64,000 nt of DNA. It comes from Cupriavidus sp. WGlv3. GTDB taxonomy: Bacteria > Pseudomonadota > Gammaproteobacteria > Burkholderiales > Burkholderiaceae. This document shows positions 6,487 through 15,166 of the stretch, piece after piece; position 1 is the first letter of the stretch; each line of letters opens with the position of its first letter. Where the stretch lies: NCBI RefSeq assembly GCF_023952475.1, contig NZ_JALHRX010000010.1, positions 179,874 to 243,873 of the forward strand. Direction: 5' to 3'. Position numbers and translations under genes: made by a program. Below the pieces are notes generated by a model that had not been told where the DNA came from, did no database searches, and was given only the letters and a program-made list of their open reading frames with translations.

Positions 6487-8028
6487 ATGACGCGCCGGCA
6501 CCGTCCTCTGCGCGCATTGCTGGCCGCCGCCTGCTGCGTGGGGGGCTGCGCGCGCCTCGGGCCGGATTTCCAGCCACAGCAGGAACCGTGGACGCAGCAG
6601 TGGCGCAGCCCGGCGCTCGAGCAGGCTACGGTGCAGCGAGCCCTGCCCGACATCCGCGAGTGGTGGCAGGTCTTCGGTGACCCGGCACTCGAACGCCTGA
6701 TCGCCGAAGCCGATGCGCACAATGCCAGCCTGAAGCTTGCCGGCCTGCGCGTGATGGAAGCGCGCGCCCAGCTGGGCATTGCCCAGAGCGGGCGCTTCCC
6801 CCAACTGCAGCAGGCCAGTGCCGATGTCCTGTACACGCATCGCCGGCAGGCCGGCGGCCGCAATCCCCAGAACAACCGCTTCTGGCAATACAGCGCCGGC
6901 TTCGACATCGGTTGGGAGCTGGATTTCTGGGGGCGCTTCAGCCGCGCCATCGAGTCCGCCGATGCCGCCTACTTTGCGGCCCGCGCCAACCGCGAGGATG
7001 TGCTGGTGCTGCTGCGCGCCCAGGTGGCGGAGACCTACTTTGCCTTGCGCACGGCCGAGGCACGCCTGCGCATCGCCCGCGACAACGCGGCGCTGCAGCG
7101 GCGCAGCCTTGAAATCACCGAGCGGCTGTTCAAGAGCGGCGAGACCGACGAGCTCGACCTGCAGCAAGCCAAGACCCAGTACCTCGGCACCCTGAGCACC
7201 ATCCCCGAATTCGAAAGCCAGATCATGCGCACCCGCAATGCCCTGGCGGTGCTGGTGGGCCGCCCGCCCGGGCCATTGCCGGAGTTGCCGGAGCTGTCTG
7301 GCAAGGAAGGCCAGATTCCGCTGATCGATCGCGCAGTGCTGCAGGACGTGCCCGCCAGCCTGCTGCAGCGCCGGCCGGATATTCGCGCCGCCGAGTTGCA
7401 GATCGCCGCGCAATCGGCGCTGATCGGTGTGGCCGAGGCCGATCTTTATCCGTCGCTGACGCTGCTGGGCAGCATTGTCTGGTCCGCCAGCACGCTGGCG
7501 GGCACGCCCAACAGCCTGGCGCTGGTCGGCGGGCCGAGCCTGCGCTGGAATGTGTTCGACTATGGCCGCATCAAGAACACCGTGCGCGTGCAGGGCGCCC
7601 GGCTGCAGCAGCTGATCGTCGCCTACCAGGATGCCGTGCGACAGGCGGCGCGCGAAGCCGACGATGCCGCGAGCGCGCTGATCAAGGCGCTGGAGCGCGA
7701 GCAGATCCTGCGCGACAGCGCGCTGGCCGCGAGGCGTTCGCTGACGCTGGCCAACGCGCTTTACCGCGAGGGCTACTCGGACTTCCAGCGCGTGCTGGAT
7801 GCGCAGCGCGCGCTGGCGGCCCAGCAGGATGCCTACGTGGTCAACCGCAGCAATGCCGTCAGCGACCTGATCGCGGTTTACAAGGCGCTAGGGGGCGGCT
7901 GGTCCAGCGAGCAGCCGCTGCTCGACGCCGCCACGCGCGAGCAGATGCGGCAACGTACTGACTGGGGAACTCTGCTCGACGAGCCAGGGCCCGCGCCGGT
8001 TTCCCGGTCAGGCAACGGTAACCCCTGA
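6487..8028 (+). CDS. NodT-type outer membrane efflux lipoprotein (TolC family)
   Basis: A 513-residue outer membrane factor. A short signal sequence ends at a lipobox (VGGC, Cys21), then come two copies of the OEP alpha-helical barrel repeat, with the conserved LxxRPDIxAAE stretch (LLQRRPDIRAAELQ) in the middle. It should form the trimeric channel through which the tripartite exporter releases substrate. The ATG at 6487 directly starts the signal peptide; the ribosome binding site is weak, which suggests coupling to the upstream gene. The HlyD gene follows after 10 nt. Specificity cannot be read from this subunit. Confidence 0.92.
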   Translation: MTRRHRPLRALLAAACCVGGCARLGPDFQPQQEPWTQQWRSPALEQATVQRALPDIREWWQVFGDPALERLIAEADAHNASLKLAGLRVMEARAQLGIAQSGRFPQLQQASADVLYTHRRQAGGRNPQNNRFWQYSAGFDIGWELDFWGRFSRAIESADAAYFAARANREDVLVLLRAQVAETYFALRTAEARLRIARDNAALQRRSLEITERLFKSGETDELDLQQAKTQYLGTLSTIPEFESQIMRTRNALAVLVGRPPGPLPELPELSGKEGQIPLIDRAVLQDVPASLLQRRPDIRAAELQIAAQSALIGVAEADLYPSLTLLGSIVWSASTLAGTPNSLALVGGPSLRWNVFDYGRIKNTVRVQGARLQQLIVAYQDAVRQAAREADDAASALIKALEREQILRDSALAARRSLTLANALYREGYSDFQRVLDAQRALAAQQDAYVVNRSNAVSDLIAVYKALGGGWSSEQPLLDAATREQMRQRTDWGTLLDEPGPAPVSRSGNGNP

Positions 8029-8038
8029 GCGAGTGCCG

Positions 8039-9187
8039 ATGAACGACACCCCGCAGCCCTCCGCAGCGCCGACGGCCACGCCACCCTCCGCGCCCACCCC
8101 CGTGCCCGCGCCGGCGCCCGACACGTCAAAGAAGGGCGTGCGCTGGGTGCTGTTGCTGATCGTGATCAGTCTGGCCTGGTACCTGCTGGCCGACCGCCTG
8201 ACCCCATACACGCAACAGGCGCGGGTGCAGGCCTTTGTGGTGCCGGTGGCCGCGGAAGTGTCCGGACGCGTGACCAAGGTGCATGTGCGCAACAACCAGG
8301 ATGTTGCGGCGGGCACGGTGCTGTTCGAGGTGGATCCCCAGCACTACCGCATCGCCGTGGAGCGTGCCCGGGCCGAACTGGAGTCGACGCGCCGGCAGAT
8401 CGGCGCCAGCACGGCAGGCATCGAGTCGGCGCAGGCATCGTTACGCGCGGCCCGTGCCAACGAAGTCAAGGCGCGGCAGGATAGCGAGCGCCTCGAGCGG
8501 CTGTACCGCGAGGATCCCGGCACCATTTCGCTGCGGCGCCTCGAGGTGGCGCGGGCCAGCCTGGAGCAGGCCGTCAGCCAGGTCGCCGCCGCCAGGGCCG
8601 AGGTTCAGCGTGCGCGCGAGCAGGAGGGCGGCAGCGACGCAGACAACGCCAAGCTGCGCAGCGCCGCCTCGGCGCTGGAAAAGGCCGAACTGGACCTGGC
8701 CAATACGCAGGTGCGGGCGCGCGCCGCCGGGCTGGTCACCGACCTGCGCACCGATGTCGGCCAGTTTGCCGCGGCCGGCAATCCGGTCATGACGCTGATC
8801 GCCATCCATGATGTCTGGATCAACGCCGAAATGACCGAAAACAACCTCGGCCGCGTCGAGCCCGGCACGCCGGTTGCCATCGTGCTGGATGCCTTGCCGG
8901 GCAGGGTCTTCAAAGGCCGGGTACGCAGCGTCGGCTACGGTGTCAACGCCGGGACAAGCACGCCGCCGGGCAGCCTGCCGACGGTGCAGAACAGTCGTGA
9001 CTGGCTGCGCCCGGCGCAACGCTTCCCGGTCATTGTCGAACTCGACCGCGGCGAGTTTCCCCCCCTGCGCGGCATTCGCGTGGGCGGGCAGGCCGAGGTC
9101 ATGGCGTTTCCCACCGAGGGCAACCCGCTCAATCCGCTGGGCCGCTTGTTCCTGTACCTGATGAGCTGGCTTTCCTATGTCTACTGA
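8039..9187 (+). CDS. HlyD/EmrA-family periplasmic adaptor
   Basis: A 382-residue membrane fusion protein: a proline/alanine-rich cytoplasmic tail (residues 5-28), one membrane helix (about 35-51), a barrel-sandwich lipoyl half (VPVAAEVSGRVTKV), a coiled-coil hairpin (about 100-215), the second lipoyl half and a beta-barrel. It should link the inner-membrane DUF2955 pump to the outer membrane factor. I take the ATG at 8039; a GTG six bases upstream is possible. Its last 11 bases overlap the next gene, so translation is coupled. Confidence 0.92.
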   Translation: MNDTPQPSAAPTATPPSAPTPVPAPAPDTSKKGVRWVLLLIVISLAWYLLADRLTPYTQQARVQAFVVPVAAEVSGRVTKVHVRNNQDVAAGTVLFEVDPQHYRIAVERARAELESTRRQIGASTAGIESAQASLRAARANEVKARQDSERLERLYREDPGTISLRRLEVARASLEQAVSQVAAARAEVQRAREQEGGSDADNAKLRSAASALEKAELDLANTQVRARAAGLVTDLRTDVGQFAAAGNPVMTLIAIHDVWINAEMTENNLGRVEPGTPVAIVLDALPGRVFKGRVRSVGYGVNAGTSTPPGSLPTVQNSRDWLRPAQRFPVIVELDRGEFPPLRGIRVGGQAEVMAFPTEGNPLNPLGRLFLYLMSWLSYVY

Positions 9188-10226
9188 CAGCCAGGCGCCG
9201 CCATGGCCCGCGCGCGATCCACGCAGCCGACGTTGCCTGCGCCTGGCCAGCGGCACCGCGCTGTGCCTGGCGACCAGCTTCGGACTGGCCCTGCCGGTCC
9301 CCATGGTCGCGCCGGTGCTCGGCGTGTTCCTGCTGGTGACGCTCAACCGGCCGATGTCGCTCGGGGCGGGGCTGGGGCTGGCACTGGTGGTGATGCTGAC
9401 CACCGGCATCGGCCTGCTGCTGATCCCCCTGCTGCGCTATTACCCCGCCAGTGGCGTGCTGCTGGTCGGCCTGTGTCTGTTCCTGGCCTTTCGCTACGGA
9501 TTGCGCGGCGGCAACGGCCTGGTGTCGACGTTCCTGGTGGTGGGCCTGACCATGATCTCGGCGGCGGGCACCTTTGATTTCGGACTGGCGGTCACGGTGA
9601 TCGAAGCGCTGGTCAAGGGCTTGCTGGTCGCCCTGATGGCGCTGGGGCTTGGCCACTGGCTGTTTCCCGAACCCGCTGGCGCGGGCGCGCCGCCTGCGCC
9701 CACGGACCTGCCGGAAGAGCAGGCCGCCCGGATCGCGCTGCGCGCCGCGCTGGTGGTCATGCCGGCATTCCTGCTGGCGCTGAACGATCCGTCGGCCTAC
9801 CTGCCGGTCATCATGAAGGCAGCCACGCTGGGCCGGCAAACCTGCACTACTTCGGCACGCGGCGCGGGGCGGGAACTGCTGGGGTCGACCCTGCTTGGCG
9901 GCGTGCTGGCGATCCTGTTCTGGGCCGCGCTCAGCCTGTTCGTGCACTTGTGGATGTACTTCCTGTGGATGCTGCTGTTTGGCCTGCTGGTGGGGCGCAG
10001 GCTGTATCGCCTGAGCCCGTCGCGGTACCCGCCAGGCTTCTGGGTCAACACCCTCGTGACGCTGATTATCCTGCTGGGCCAGTCCGTGCAGGACAGCGCC
10101 GCCGGGAAGGACGTCTATACCGCCTTTGCCGTGCGCATGGGCCTGTTTGTCGGCGTCACGCTGTATGCCTGGCTGATGGTCGCATGGCTCGATCAGCCCC
10201 GCGACGCGCGGCAATTGTCTGGATGA
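9177..10226 (+). CDS. DUF2955 (FUSC-like) inner-membrane permease
   Basis: A 349-residue protein with two blocks of hydrophobic helices (about residues 20-165 and 185-335) around a short hydrophilic centre, the duplicated layout of FUSC/aromatic-acid exporter proteins such as AaeB. DUF2955 proteins are usually encoded beside a HlyD adaptor, as here. By analogy it is the inner-membrane pump of a tripartite exporter for aromatic or other weak acids. The start overlaps the adaptor gene by 11 nt, and the channel gene follows 10 nt after its stop. Substrate assignment is inference. Confidence 0.85.
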   Translation: MSTDSQAPPWPARDPRSRRCLRLASGTALCLATSFGLALPVPMVAPVLGVFLLVTLNRPMSLGAGLGLALVVMLTTGIGLLLIPLLRYYPASGVLLVGLCLFLAFRYGLRGGNGLVSTFLVVGLTMISAAGTFDFGLAVTVIEALVKGLLVALMALGLGHWLFPEPAGAGAPPAPTDLPEEQAARIALRAALVVMPAFLLALNDPSAYLPVIMKAATLGRQTCTTSARGAGRELLGSTLLGGVLAILFWAALSLFVHLWMYFLWMLLFGLLVGRRLYRLSPSRYPPGFWVNTLVTLIILLGQSVQDSAAGKDVYTAFAVRMGLFVGVTLYAWLMVAWLDQPRDARQLSG

Positions 10227-10236
10227 AGGGGCGGTC

Positions 10237-10686
10237 TTGCTGCACAACCTGGCGCTCGGCCTTCCCGTGATGCTGGTCTGCCTGCTGTTGCAGGCGGTGT
10301 TTGTGGCCGTGTGCTTGCGCTACTACACGCGCTTCAAGCATGCGCGGCACGGGCGCATGTCGCTGGAGCAGGAGATCCTGCTGCTCTCGGGGGTGATGGT
10401 GATGACGCTGCTTGGCAACTTCGTCCAGATGGCGATCTGGGCCATCCTCTTCATGCTGCTGGGCGAGTTCACCGATTTCGCTACCGCGCTGTATCACTCG
10501 GGCGTCAACTTTGCCACGCTGGGCTACGGCGATATCGTCATGTCTTCCACGTGGCGCCTGCTGGGTCCGCTGGAGGCGGCCAACGGCATCCTGATGTTCG
10601 GCGTCTCCAGTTCCGTGATGACGGCGGCGGTGCTCGAGGTGATCAAGCACAACCTGGCCAGCCTGGGCGAGGACGTCGAGCCATAG
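10237..10686 (+). CDS. Two-TM potassium-channel-like protein in the export operon
   Basis: A 149-residue protein with hydrophobic helices at about 5-28, 47-77 and 112-135 and a pore loop containing TLGYGD (94-99), an almost exact K+ selectivity filter. This is the Ion_trans_2 architecture without a regulatory RCK domain. The start is TTG at 10237, preceded by a good AAGGGG ribosome binding site 7 nt upstream; no ATG in the frame gives the first helix. It lies 10 nt after the DUF2955 gene, so it is part of the operon. It may pass K+ to balance charge moved by the exporter. Channel function is predicted from the filter only. Confidence 0.82.
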   Translation: MLHNLALGLPVMLVCLLLQAVFVAVCLRYYTRFKHARHGRMSLEQEILLLSGVMVMTLLGNFVQMAIWAILFMLLGEFTDFATALYHSGVNFATLGYGDIVMSSTWRLLGPLEAANGILMFGVSSSVMTAAVLEVIKHNLASLGEDVEP

Positions 10687-10878
10687 CGCCGGAATGCCGC
10701 GCCCGGGCCGGGCGCGTCGCGGTCCCGCCGGATGCCGGGGCGGCGCCGGCAGGATTCGCGTTTTTACCGCACAATACGGCCTGCGCGCCGCACAGGAGCA
10801 CGCTGGATCGATCAGAGGCGAGGACAATACCTCGCCCGTCAGCGGGCGGCATTTCGTTGAACCCTGCAAATCCTGTAC

Positions 10879-12120
10879 ATGGCCGCCCCACTTGCACAAT
10901 CCGCCGCGGATCCTGGCCGCGGCGCCGACGCTTCCCTGTCTTCCCGCGATCACAGCCGCTCCGGCCGGCTGCCGCTGCTGGCGCTCGGCGTCGGCAGCTT
11001 CGCCATCGGCACCGGCGAGTTCGTCATCATGGGCCTGCTGCCCGACGCCGCCACCGACCTCGGCATCTCGATCCCGCAAGCCGGCCACCTGATCAGCGCC
11101 TATGCGCTCGGCGTGGTCGTCGGCGCGCCCTTGCTGGCGGTGCTGGGCGCACGCTGGCCGCGGCGCAACCTGCTGATCGCCTTGATGGCGGTGTTTGCCG
11201 CCGGCAATATCGCCAGCGCGCTGGCGCCGTCGTACCTGTCGATGATGGTGGCGCGCCTGCTCACGGGCTTTCCGCATGGCACGTACTTCGGCGTCGCGGC
11301 GCTGGTCGCCGCCAGCCTGGTGCCGCGCGAGCGGCGCGCGCAGGCGGTGGGGCTGGTGATGCTGGGCCTGACCACCGCGACGCTGGTCGGCGTGCCGATC
11401 GCGGCGGCAGTCGGCACCTGGCTGGGCTGGCGTTCGGCCTTCGTGATCGTGGGCGCGCTCGGCGCGCTGACGACGCTGCTGGTATGGCGCTGGGTGCCGT
11501 TCGTGCCGGCCGACCGTCGTGCCAGCCCGCTGCGCGAGTTGTCAGCGCTCGGGCGCAAGCAGGTGTGGCTGACGCTGGGTATCGGCGCAATCGGGTTTGG
11601 CGGCATGTTCGCGGTGTTCAGCTATATCAAGCCGACCATGCTGGAGCTGGCGCATATGCCGGCGGCCGGCATCCCGGTGGTGCTGGCGCTGTTCGGCATC
11701 GGCATGGTGGCGGGCAACCTGGCCGGCGCCAGGCTCGCCGACAAGGCGCTGATGCCCACGGTGGGCGGCGTGCTGGTCTGGACCGCGCTGGTGCTGGGCG
11801 CCTTTACCTTTACCGCGTCGCATGCCTGGCTGGCCGCCTTCAATGTGCTGCTGGTCGGCACCGCCGTGGCGCTGGGCCCGGCGCTGCAGATCCGGCTGAT
11901 GGACGTTGCCGGCGATGCGCAGACGCTGGCGGCGGCGCTCAACCATTCGGCCTTCAACCTGGCCAATGCGCTGGGCGCCTGGCTGGGCGGGCTCACCATC
12001 GCCGCCGGCTTCGGCTGGGAATCGACCGGCTGGGTCGGCCTGCTGCTGGCGCTTGGCGGGCTGGTGATCTATGCCTGGTCGATGCTGAGCATGGCGCGGC
12101 GCGTCCCCGCCGCGGCGTAG
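10879..12120 (+). CDS. MFS drug/arabinose-type exporter (DHA1, AraJ-like)
   Basis: A 413-residue major facilitator with 12 predicted helices and a polar 30-residue N-terminus. The motif region GTGEFVIMGLLPD in helix 1 is typical of the DHA1/AraJ subgroup, whose members expel sugars or drugs. The loop 2-3 motif reads GAPLLAVLGARWPRR, a variant of motif A. The ATG at 10879 lacks a clear ribosome binding site. The gene is monocistronic, preceded by 192 nt and followed by a terminator shared with fabI on the opposite strand. The substrate is unknown. Confidence 0.88.
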   Translation: MAAPLAQSAADPGRGADASLSSRDHSRSGRLPLLALGVGSFAIGTGEFVIMGLLPDAATDLGISIPQAGHLISAYALGVVVGAPLLAVLGARWPRRNLLIALMAVFAAGNIASALAPSYLSMMVARLLTGFPHGTYFGVAALVAASLVPRERRAQAVGLVMLGLTTATLVGVPIAAAVGTWLGWRSAFVIVGALGALTTLLVWRWVPFVPADRRASPLRELSALGRKQVWLTLGIGAIGFGGMFAVFSYIKPTMLELAHMPAAGIPVVLALFGIGMVAGNLAGARLADKALMPTVGGVLVWTALVLGAFTFTASHAWLAAFNVLLVGTAVALGPALQIRLMDVAGDAQTLAAALNHSAFNLANALGAWLGGLTIAAGFGWESTGWVGLLLALGGLVIYAWSMLSMARRVPAAA

Positions 12121-12156
12121 CAGGCTGGTGTGTACGCCTGGTCGGAATCCCGAAGC

Positions 12157-12189
12157 AAAAAGGGGGTGCCATACCGGCACCCCCTTTTT
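12157..12189. terminator. Bidirectional terminator between the MFS gene and fabI
   Basis: A 9-bp stem (GGGGGTGCC at 12162-12170 with GGCACCCCC at 12176-12184) is flanked by A-runs on the left and T-runs on the right. It can therefore terminate both convergent transcripts. Confidence 0.9.
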
Positions 12190-12215
12190 CATTGCGCGCG
12201 TTGCCGGCGCCGGAT

Positions 12216-13004
12216 TTACTCCGCGTCCGCCACGCTCGCGCCGACCACGTTGAAGCCACCGTCGACATAGGTGATCTCACCGGTCACGCCGCTGGCCAGG
12301 TCCGACAGCAGGAAGGCGGCGACGTTGCCGACTTCTTCGATGGTGACATTGCGGCGCAGCGGCGCGGCTTGCTCGAAATGGCCGAGCAGCTTGCCGAAGC
12401 CCTTGATGCCCGAAGCGGCCAGCGTCTTGATCGGGCCGGCCGAGATGCCGTTGGCACGGATCCCGCGCGGGCCGACCGACGAGGCCAGGTAGCGCACGCT
12501 GGCTTCGAGCGATGCCTTGGCCAGGCCCATGGTGTTGTAGTTGGGGACGACGCGCTCGGCGCCCAGGTACGTCAGCGTCAGCAGCGAGGCCTTGTCCGAC
12601 AGCAGCGGCAGGGCGGCCTTGGCCAGCGCCGGGAAGCTGTATGCGGAAATATCGTGGGCGATGCGGAAGCCTTCGCGCGACAGGCCGTCGAGGAAATCGC
12701 CGGCAATCGCTTCACGCGGCGCGAAGCCGATCGAATGCACCAGGCCGTCGAACTTTTCCCAGCGCTGACCCAGGGCGGCGAAGGTGGCGGCAATCTGCTC
12801 GTCGCTGCCGACGTCGCATTCGAAAATCAGGTCGCTGCCGAATTCCTTGGCAAAGTCGCTGATCCGGTCCTTGAACCGTTCGCCGACGTAGGTGAAGGCC
12901 AGTTCGGCGCCTTCGCGCTTGCACGCCGAGGCAATGCCATAGGCGATCGAGCGGTTCGAAAGCAAGCCGGTGATCAGGATCCGCTTACCTGCCAGAAATC
13001 CCAT
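12216..13004 (-). CDS. fabI: Enoyl-[acyl-carrier-protein] reductase (NADH) FabI
   Basis: A 262-residue short-chain dehydrogenase-fold enzyme that reduces trans-2-enoyl-ACP in the last step of each fatty-acid elongation cycle. It has the FabI N-terminal dinucleotide motif ([18 protein letters not shown], residues 6-23) and the catalytic pair Y156 and K163, with Y146 before them. It is also the triclosan-target type. Length and residue positions equal those of E. coli FabI. A GGAGAA ribosome binding site precedes the ATG at 13004. It is divergent from yejA, with about 200 nt between them, and shares a terminator with the MFS gene. Confidence 0.97.
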   Translation of the reverse strand: MGFLAGKRILITGLLSNRSIAYGIASACKREGAELAFTYVGERFKDRISDFAKEFGSDLIFECDVGSDEQIAATFAALGQRWEKFDGLVHSIGFAPREAIAGDFLDGLSREGFRIAHDISAYSFPALAKAALPLLSDKASLLTLTYLGAERVVPNYNTMGLAKASLEASVRYLASSVGPRGIRANGISAGPIKTLAASGIKGFGKLLGHFEQAAPLRRNVTIEEVGNVAAFLLSDLASGVTGEITYVDGGFNVVGASVADAE

Positions 13005-13213
13005 AAATTCTCCAAGGTGGTGTATCAGGCACGCTTCGTGCGTCCGCCGTGCGGCCGTGCGGGTGCCGGGCTGTCTTGCGGCCCTTTTATTGCGCCGCGC
13101 AGAGGGAATGTCCGGATGGCTGGGGCCACCCCGGACGCATGTAAAATTGTCTCATACTTGGCCCGGCCGCAGAACGCCGGGCCCCACAGGTGACAGTGGA
13201 GGAATCCAACAGG
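13005..13213. promoter_or_regulatory. Divergent fabI/yejA control region
   Basis: A possible yejA -10 is TAAAAT at 13142-13147, without a good -35. A strong 8-bp hairpin (GGCCCGGC at 13160-13167, GCCGGGCC at 13176-13183) sits in the presumed yejA leader, directly before the GGAGGA ribosome binding site. I could not place the fabI promoter. Confidence 0.4.
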
Positions 13214-15115
13214 ATGCCTATTCAAGCACGTTGGCCGCTTCAGGCGGCATGGCAGTGCTTCCGGCGGGATGCAGTACTGCGTGGTTGGGCGGCAATGAAG
13301 CTGGCGCTGACGCTGGCGGCGGGGGTCTCGCTCTTTTCTGATCCGGCGTGGGCGGCGCATGGCTTTGCGCTGCATGGGGACCTCAAGTACCAGCCGAATT
13401 TCTCGCACTTCCAATACGCCAATCCCAACGCGCCGGTCGGCGGCACGCTGACGCTCGCCAATCCTGACCGGCGCACCAGTTTCGACAAGTTCAATCCGTT
13501 CACGCTGAAGGGCACCTCGGCCCCGGGCCTGAACGCGCTGATGTTCGAGTCGCTGCTGATCAGCAGCGCCGACGAAAGCGCCAGCGCCTACGGCCTGCTG
13601 GCCGAGGACGTCACGGTGGCGCCCGACGAGTTGTCGGTCACCTTCACGATCCGTCCGCAGGCGCGCTTTTCCAATGGCGATCCGGTGCTGGCCTCGGACG
13701 TCAAGTATTCCTACGACATGCTGATGAGCAAGGCCTCGAGTCCCGGCTATCGCAGCATGTGCACCGATGTGAAGGCGGTGGTCGTGACCGGCGAGCGCAC
13801 CGTGCGCTTCGATTTCAAGCAGCGCAACCGCGAGCTGCCGCTGATCGTCGGCTCGCTGCCGGTGTTCTCGCGCAAGTGGACCGCCAAGGTTCCGTTCGAG
13901 AAGCTGACCTTCGAGCCGCCGGTGACCAGCGGTCCCTATCTGATCGAGCGCTTCGACGCCGGCCGCGGCATCATCTTCCAGCGCGACCCGAAGTACTGGG
14001 GCAAGGACCTCGCGGTGCGGCGCGGCACCTTCAATTTCGGGCGCGTGGTCTACCGCCTGTACAAGGACGAGACCGCGCGCCTCGAGGCCTTCAAGGCCGG
14101 CGAGTTCGACGCCATCGTCGAATACAAGGCCAAGAACTGGGCCAAGAGCTACCAGGGCACGCGCTTTCGCAACGGCGAACTGCTCAAGACCGAGTTCCCG
14201 CATCGCAATGGCGCCGGCATGCAGGGCTATGTCATGAACCTGCGCAAGCCGGTGTTCCAGGACGTGCGCGTGCGCCAGGCGCTGATCCTGGCGCTGGATT
14301 TCGAATGGCTCAACCGGCAGCTGTTCTACGGCGCCTACAAGCGCCTGGACAGCTGGTTCTCCAACAGCGAGCTGTCGGCCAGCGCCACCTTCGACGGGCG
14401 CCCCGGTCCCGGCGAACTGATGCTGCTCGAACCGCTGCGCGCGCAGCTGCCGCCGGAGGTGTTCGGCCCCGACGTGGTCCAGCCCAGCACCGCGCCGCCG
14501 CGCTCGCTGCGCGACAACCTGCGCCTGGCGCGGCGCCTGCTGGCCCAGGCCGGCTGGACCTATACCGACGGCGCGCTGCGCAACGCCAAGGGCGAGCCGC
14601 TGGTATTCGAGTTCCTCGACGACGGCGGCGCCATGAGCCGGGTGATCACCACCTATGTGCGCAACCTCGAGAAGCTCGGCATCCAGGTACACCAGCGCAC
14701 CACGGATTTCGCGCTGTACCAGAAGCGGCTGGAAGACTTCGACTTCGACATGGTGTCGATCCGCTTCCCCGATTCGCAAAGCCCGGGCAATGAACTGCGC
14801 GACCGCTTTTCCAGCGAGGCCGCCGGCACGCCGGGCTCCGACAACCTGTTCGGGCTGAAGTCGCCGGTGGTCGACAAGCTGGTCGACAACGTGCTGCGCG
14901 CCGATACCCGACAGGAACTGGTCACTGCCGGCCGCGCGCTCGACCGGGTGCTGATGCATGGCTACTACATCGTGCCGAACTGGTACAGCGCGTCGCACCG
15001 GGTCGCCTACCGCAAGACCCTGGCGTACCCGGAGCGGCTGCCGTATTTCTACACGGCGGAAGGCTGGATCCTCAGCCACTGGTGGCGCACCGACGTGCAG
15101 GCGCAAGCCCGCTGA
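13214..15115 (+). CDS. yejA: Peptide ABC transporter, periplasmic binding protein (YejA type)
   Basis: A 633-residue SBP-family-5 receptor with an N-terminal signal sequence. The hydrophobic stretch and cleavage site end near SDPAWA-AHG (about residue 47 from this start). The mature part carries the family pattern (GGTLTLANPDRR, then FNPFTLKG) and the C-terminal lobe of oligopeptide receptors. YejA binds peptides and peptide-nucleotide compounds such as microcin C in E. coli. I start at ATG 13214, with GGAGGA upstream. An internal ATG at 13295 would give a shorter conventional signal peptide and is a real alternative. It leads the yejABEF operon. Confidence 0.9.
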   Translation: MPIQARWPLQAAWQCFRRDAVLRGWAAMKLALTLAAGVSLFSDPAWAAHGFALHGDLKYQPNFSHFQYANPNAPVGGTLTLANPDRRTSFDKFNPFTLKGTSAPGLNALMFESLLISSADESASAYGLLAEDVTVAPDELSVTFTIRPQARFSNGDPVLASDVKYSYDMLMSKASSPGYRSMCTDVKAVVVTGERTVRFDFKQRNRELPLIVGSLPVFSRKWTAKVPFEKLTFEPPVTSGPYLIERFDAGRGIIFQRDPKYWGKDLAVRRGTFNFGRVVYRLYKDETARLEAFKAGEFDAIVEYKAKNWAKSYQGTRFRNGELLKTEFPHRNGAGMQGYVMNLRKPVFQDVRVRQALILALDFEWLNRQLFYGAYKRLDSWFSNSELSASATFDGRPGPGELMLLEPLRAQLPPEVFGPDVVQPSTAPPRSLRDNLRLARRLLAQAGWTYTDGALRNAKGEPLVFEFLDDGGAMSRVITTYVRNLEKLGIQVHQRTTDFALYQKRLEDFDFDMVSIRFPDSQSPGNELRDRFSSEAAGTPGSDNLFGLKSPVVDKLVDNVLRADTRQELVTAGRALDRVLMHGYYIVPNWYSASHRVAYRKTLAYPERLPYFYTAEGWILSHWWRTDVQAQAR

Positions 15116-15166
15116 GGCGCTCAGGCGCTGGCGGCTTCAGCGCGGACAAGGAAAGAGACGGCCCCC

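Noticed and set aside
13025..15106. 693-codon open frame antisense to yejA
   Set aside because: The sense frame has a signal peptide and receptor family motifs; the antisense one has nothing recognisable.
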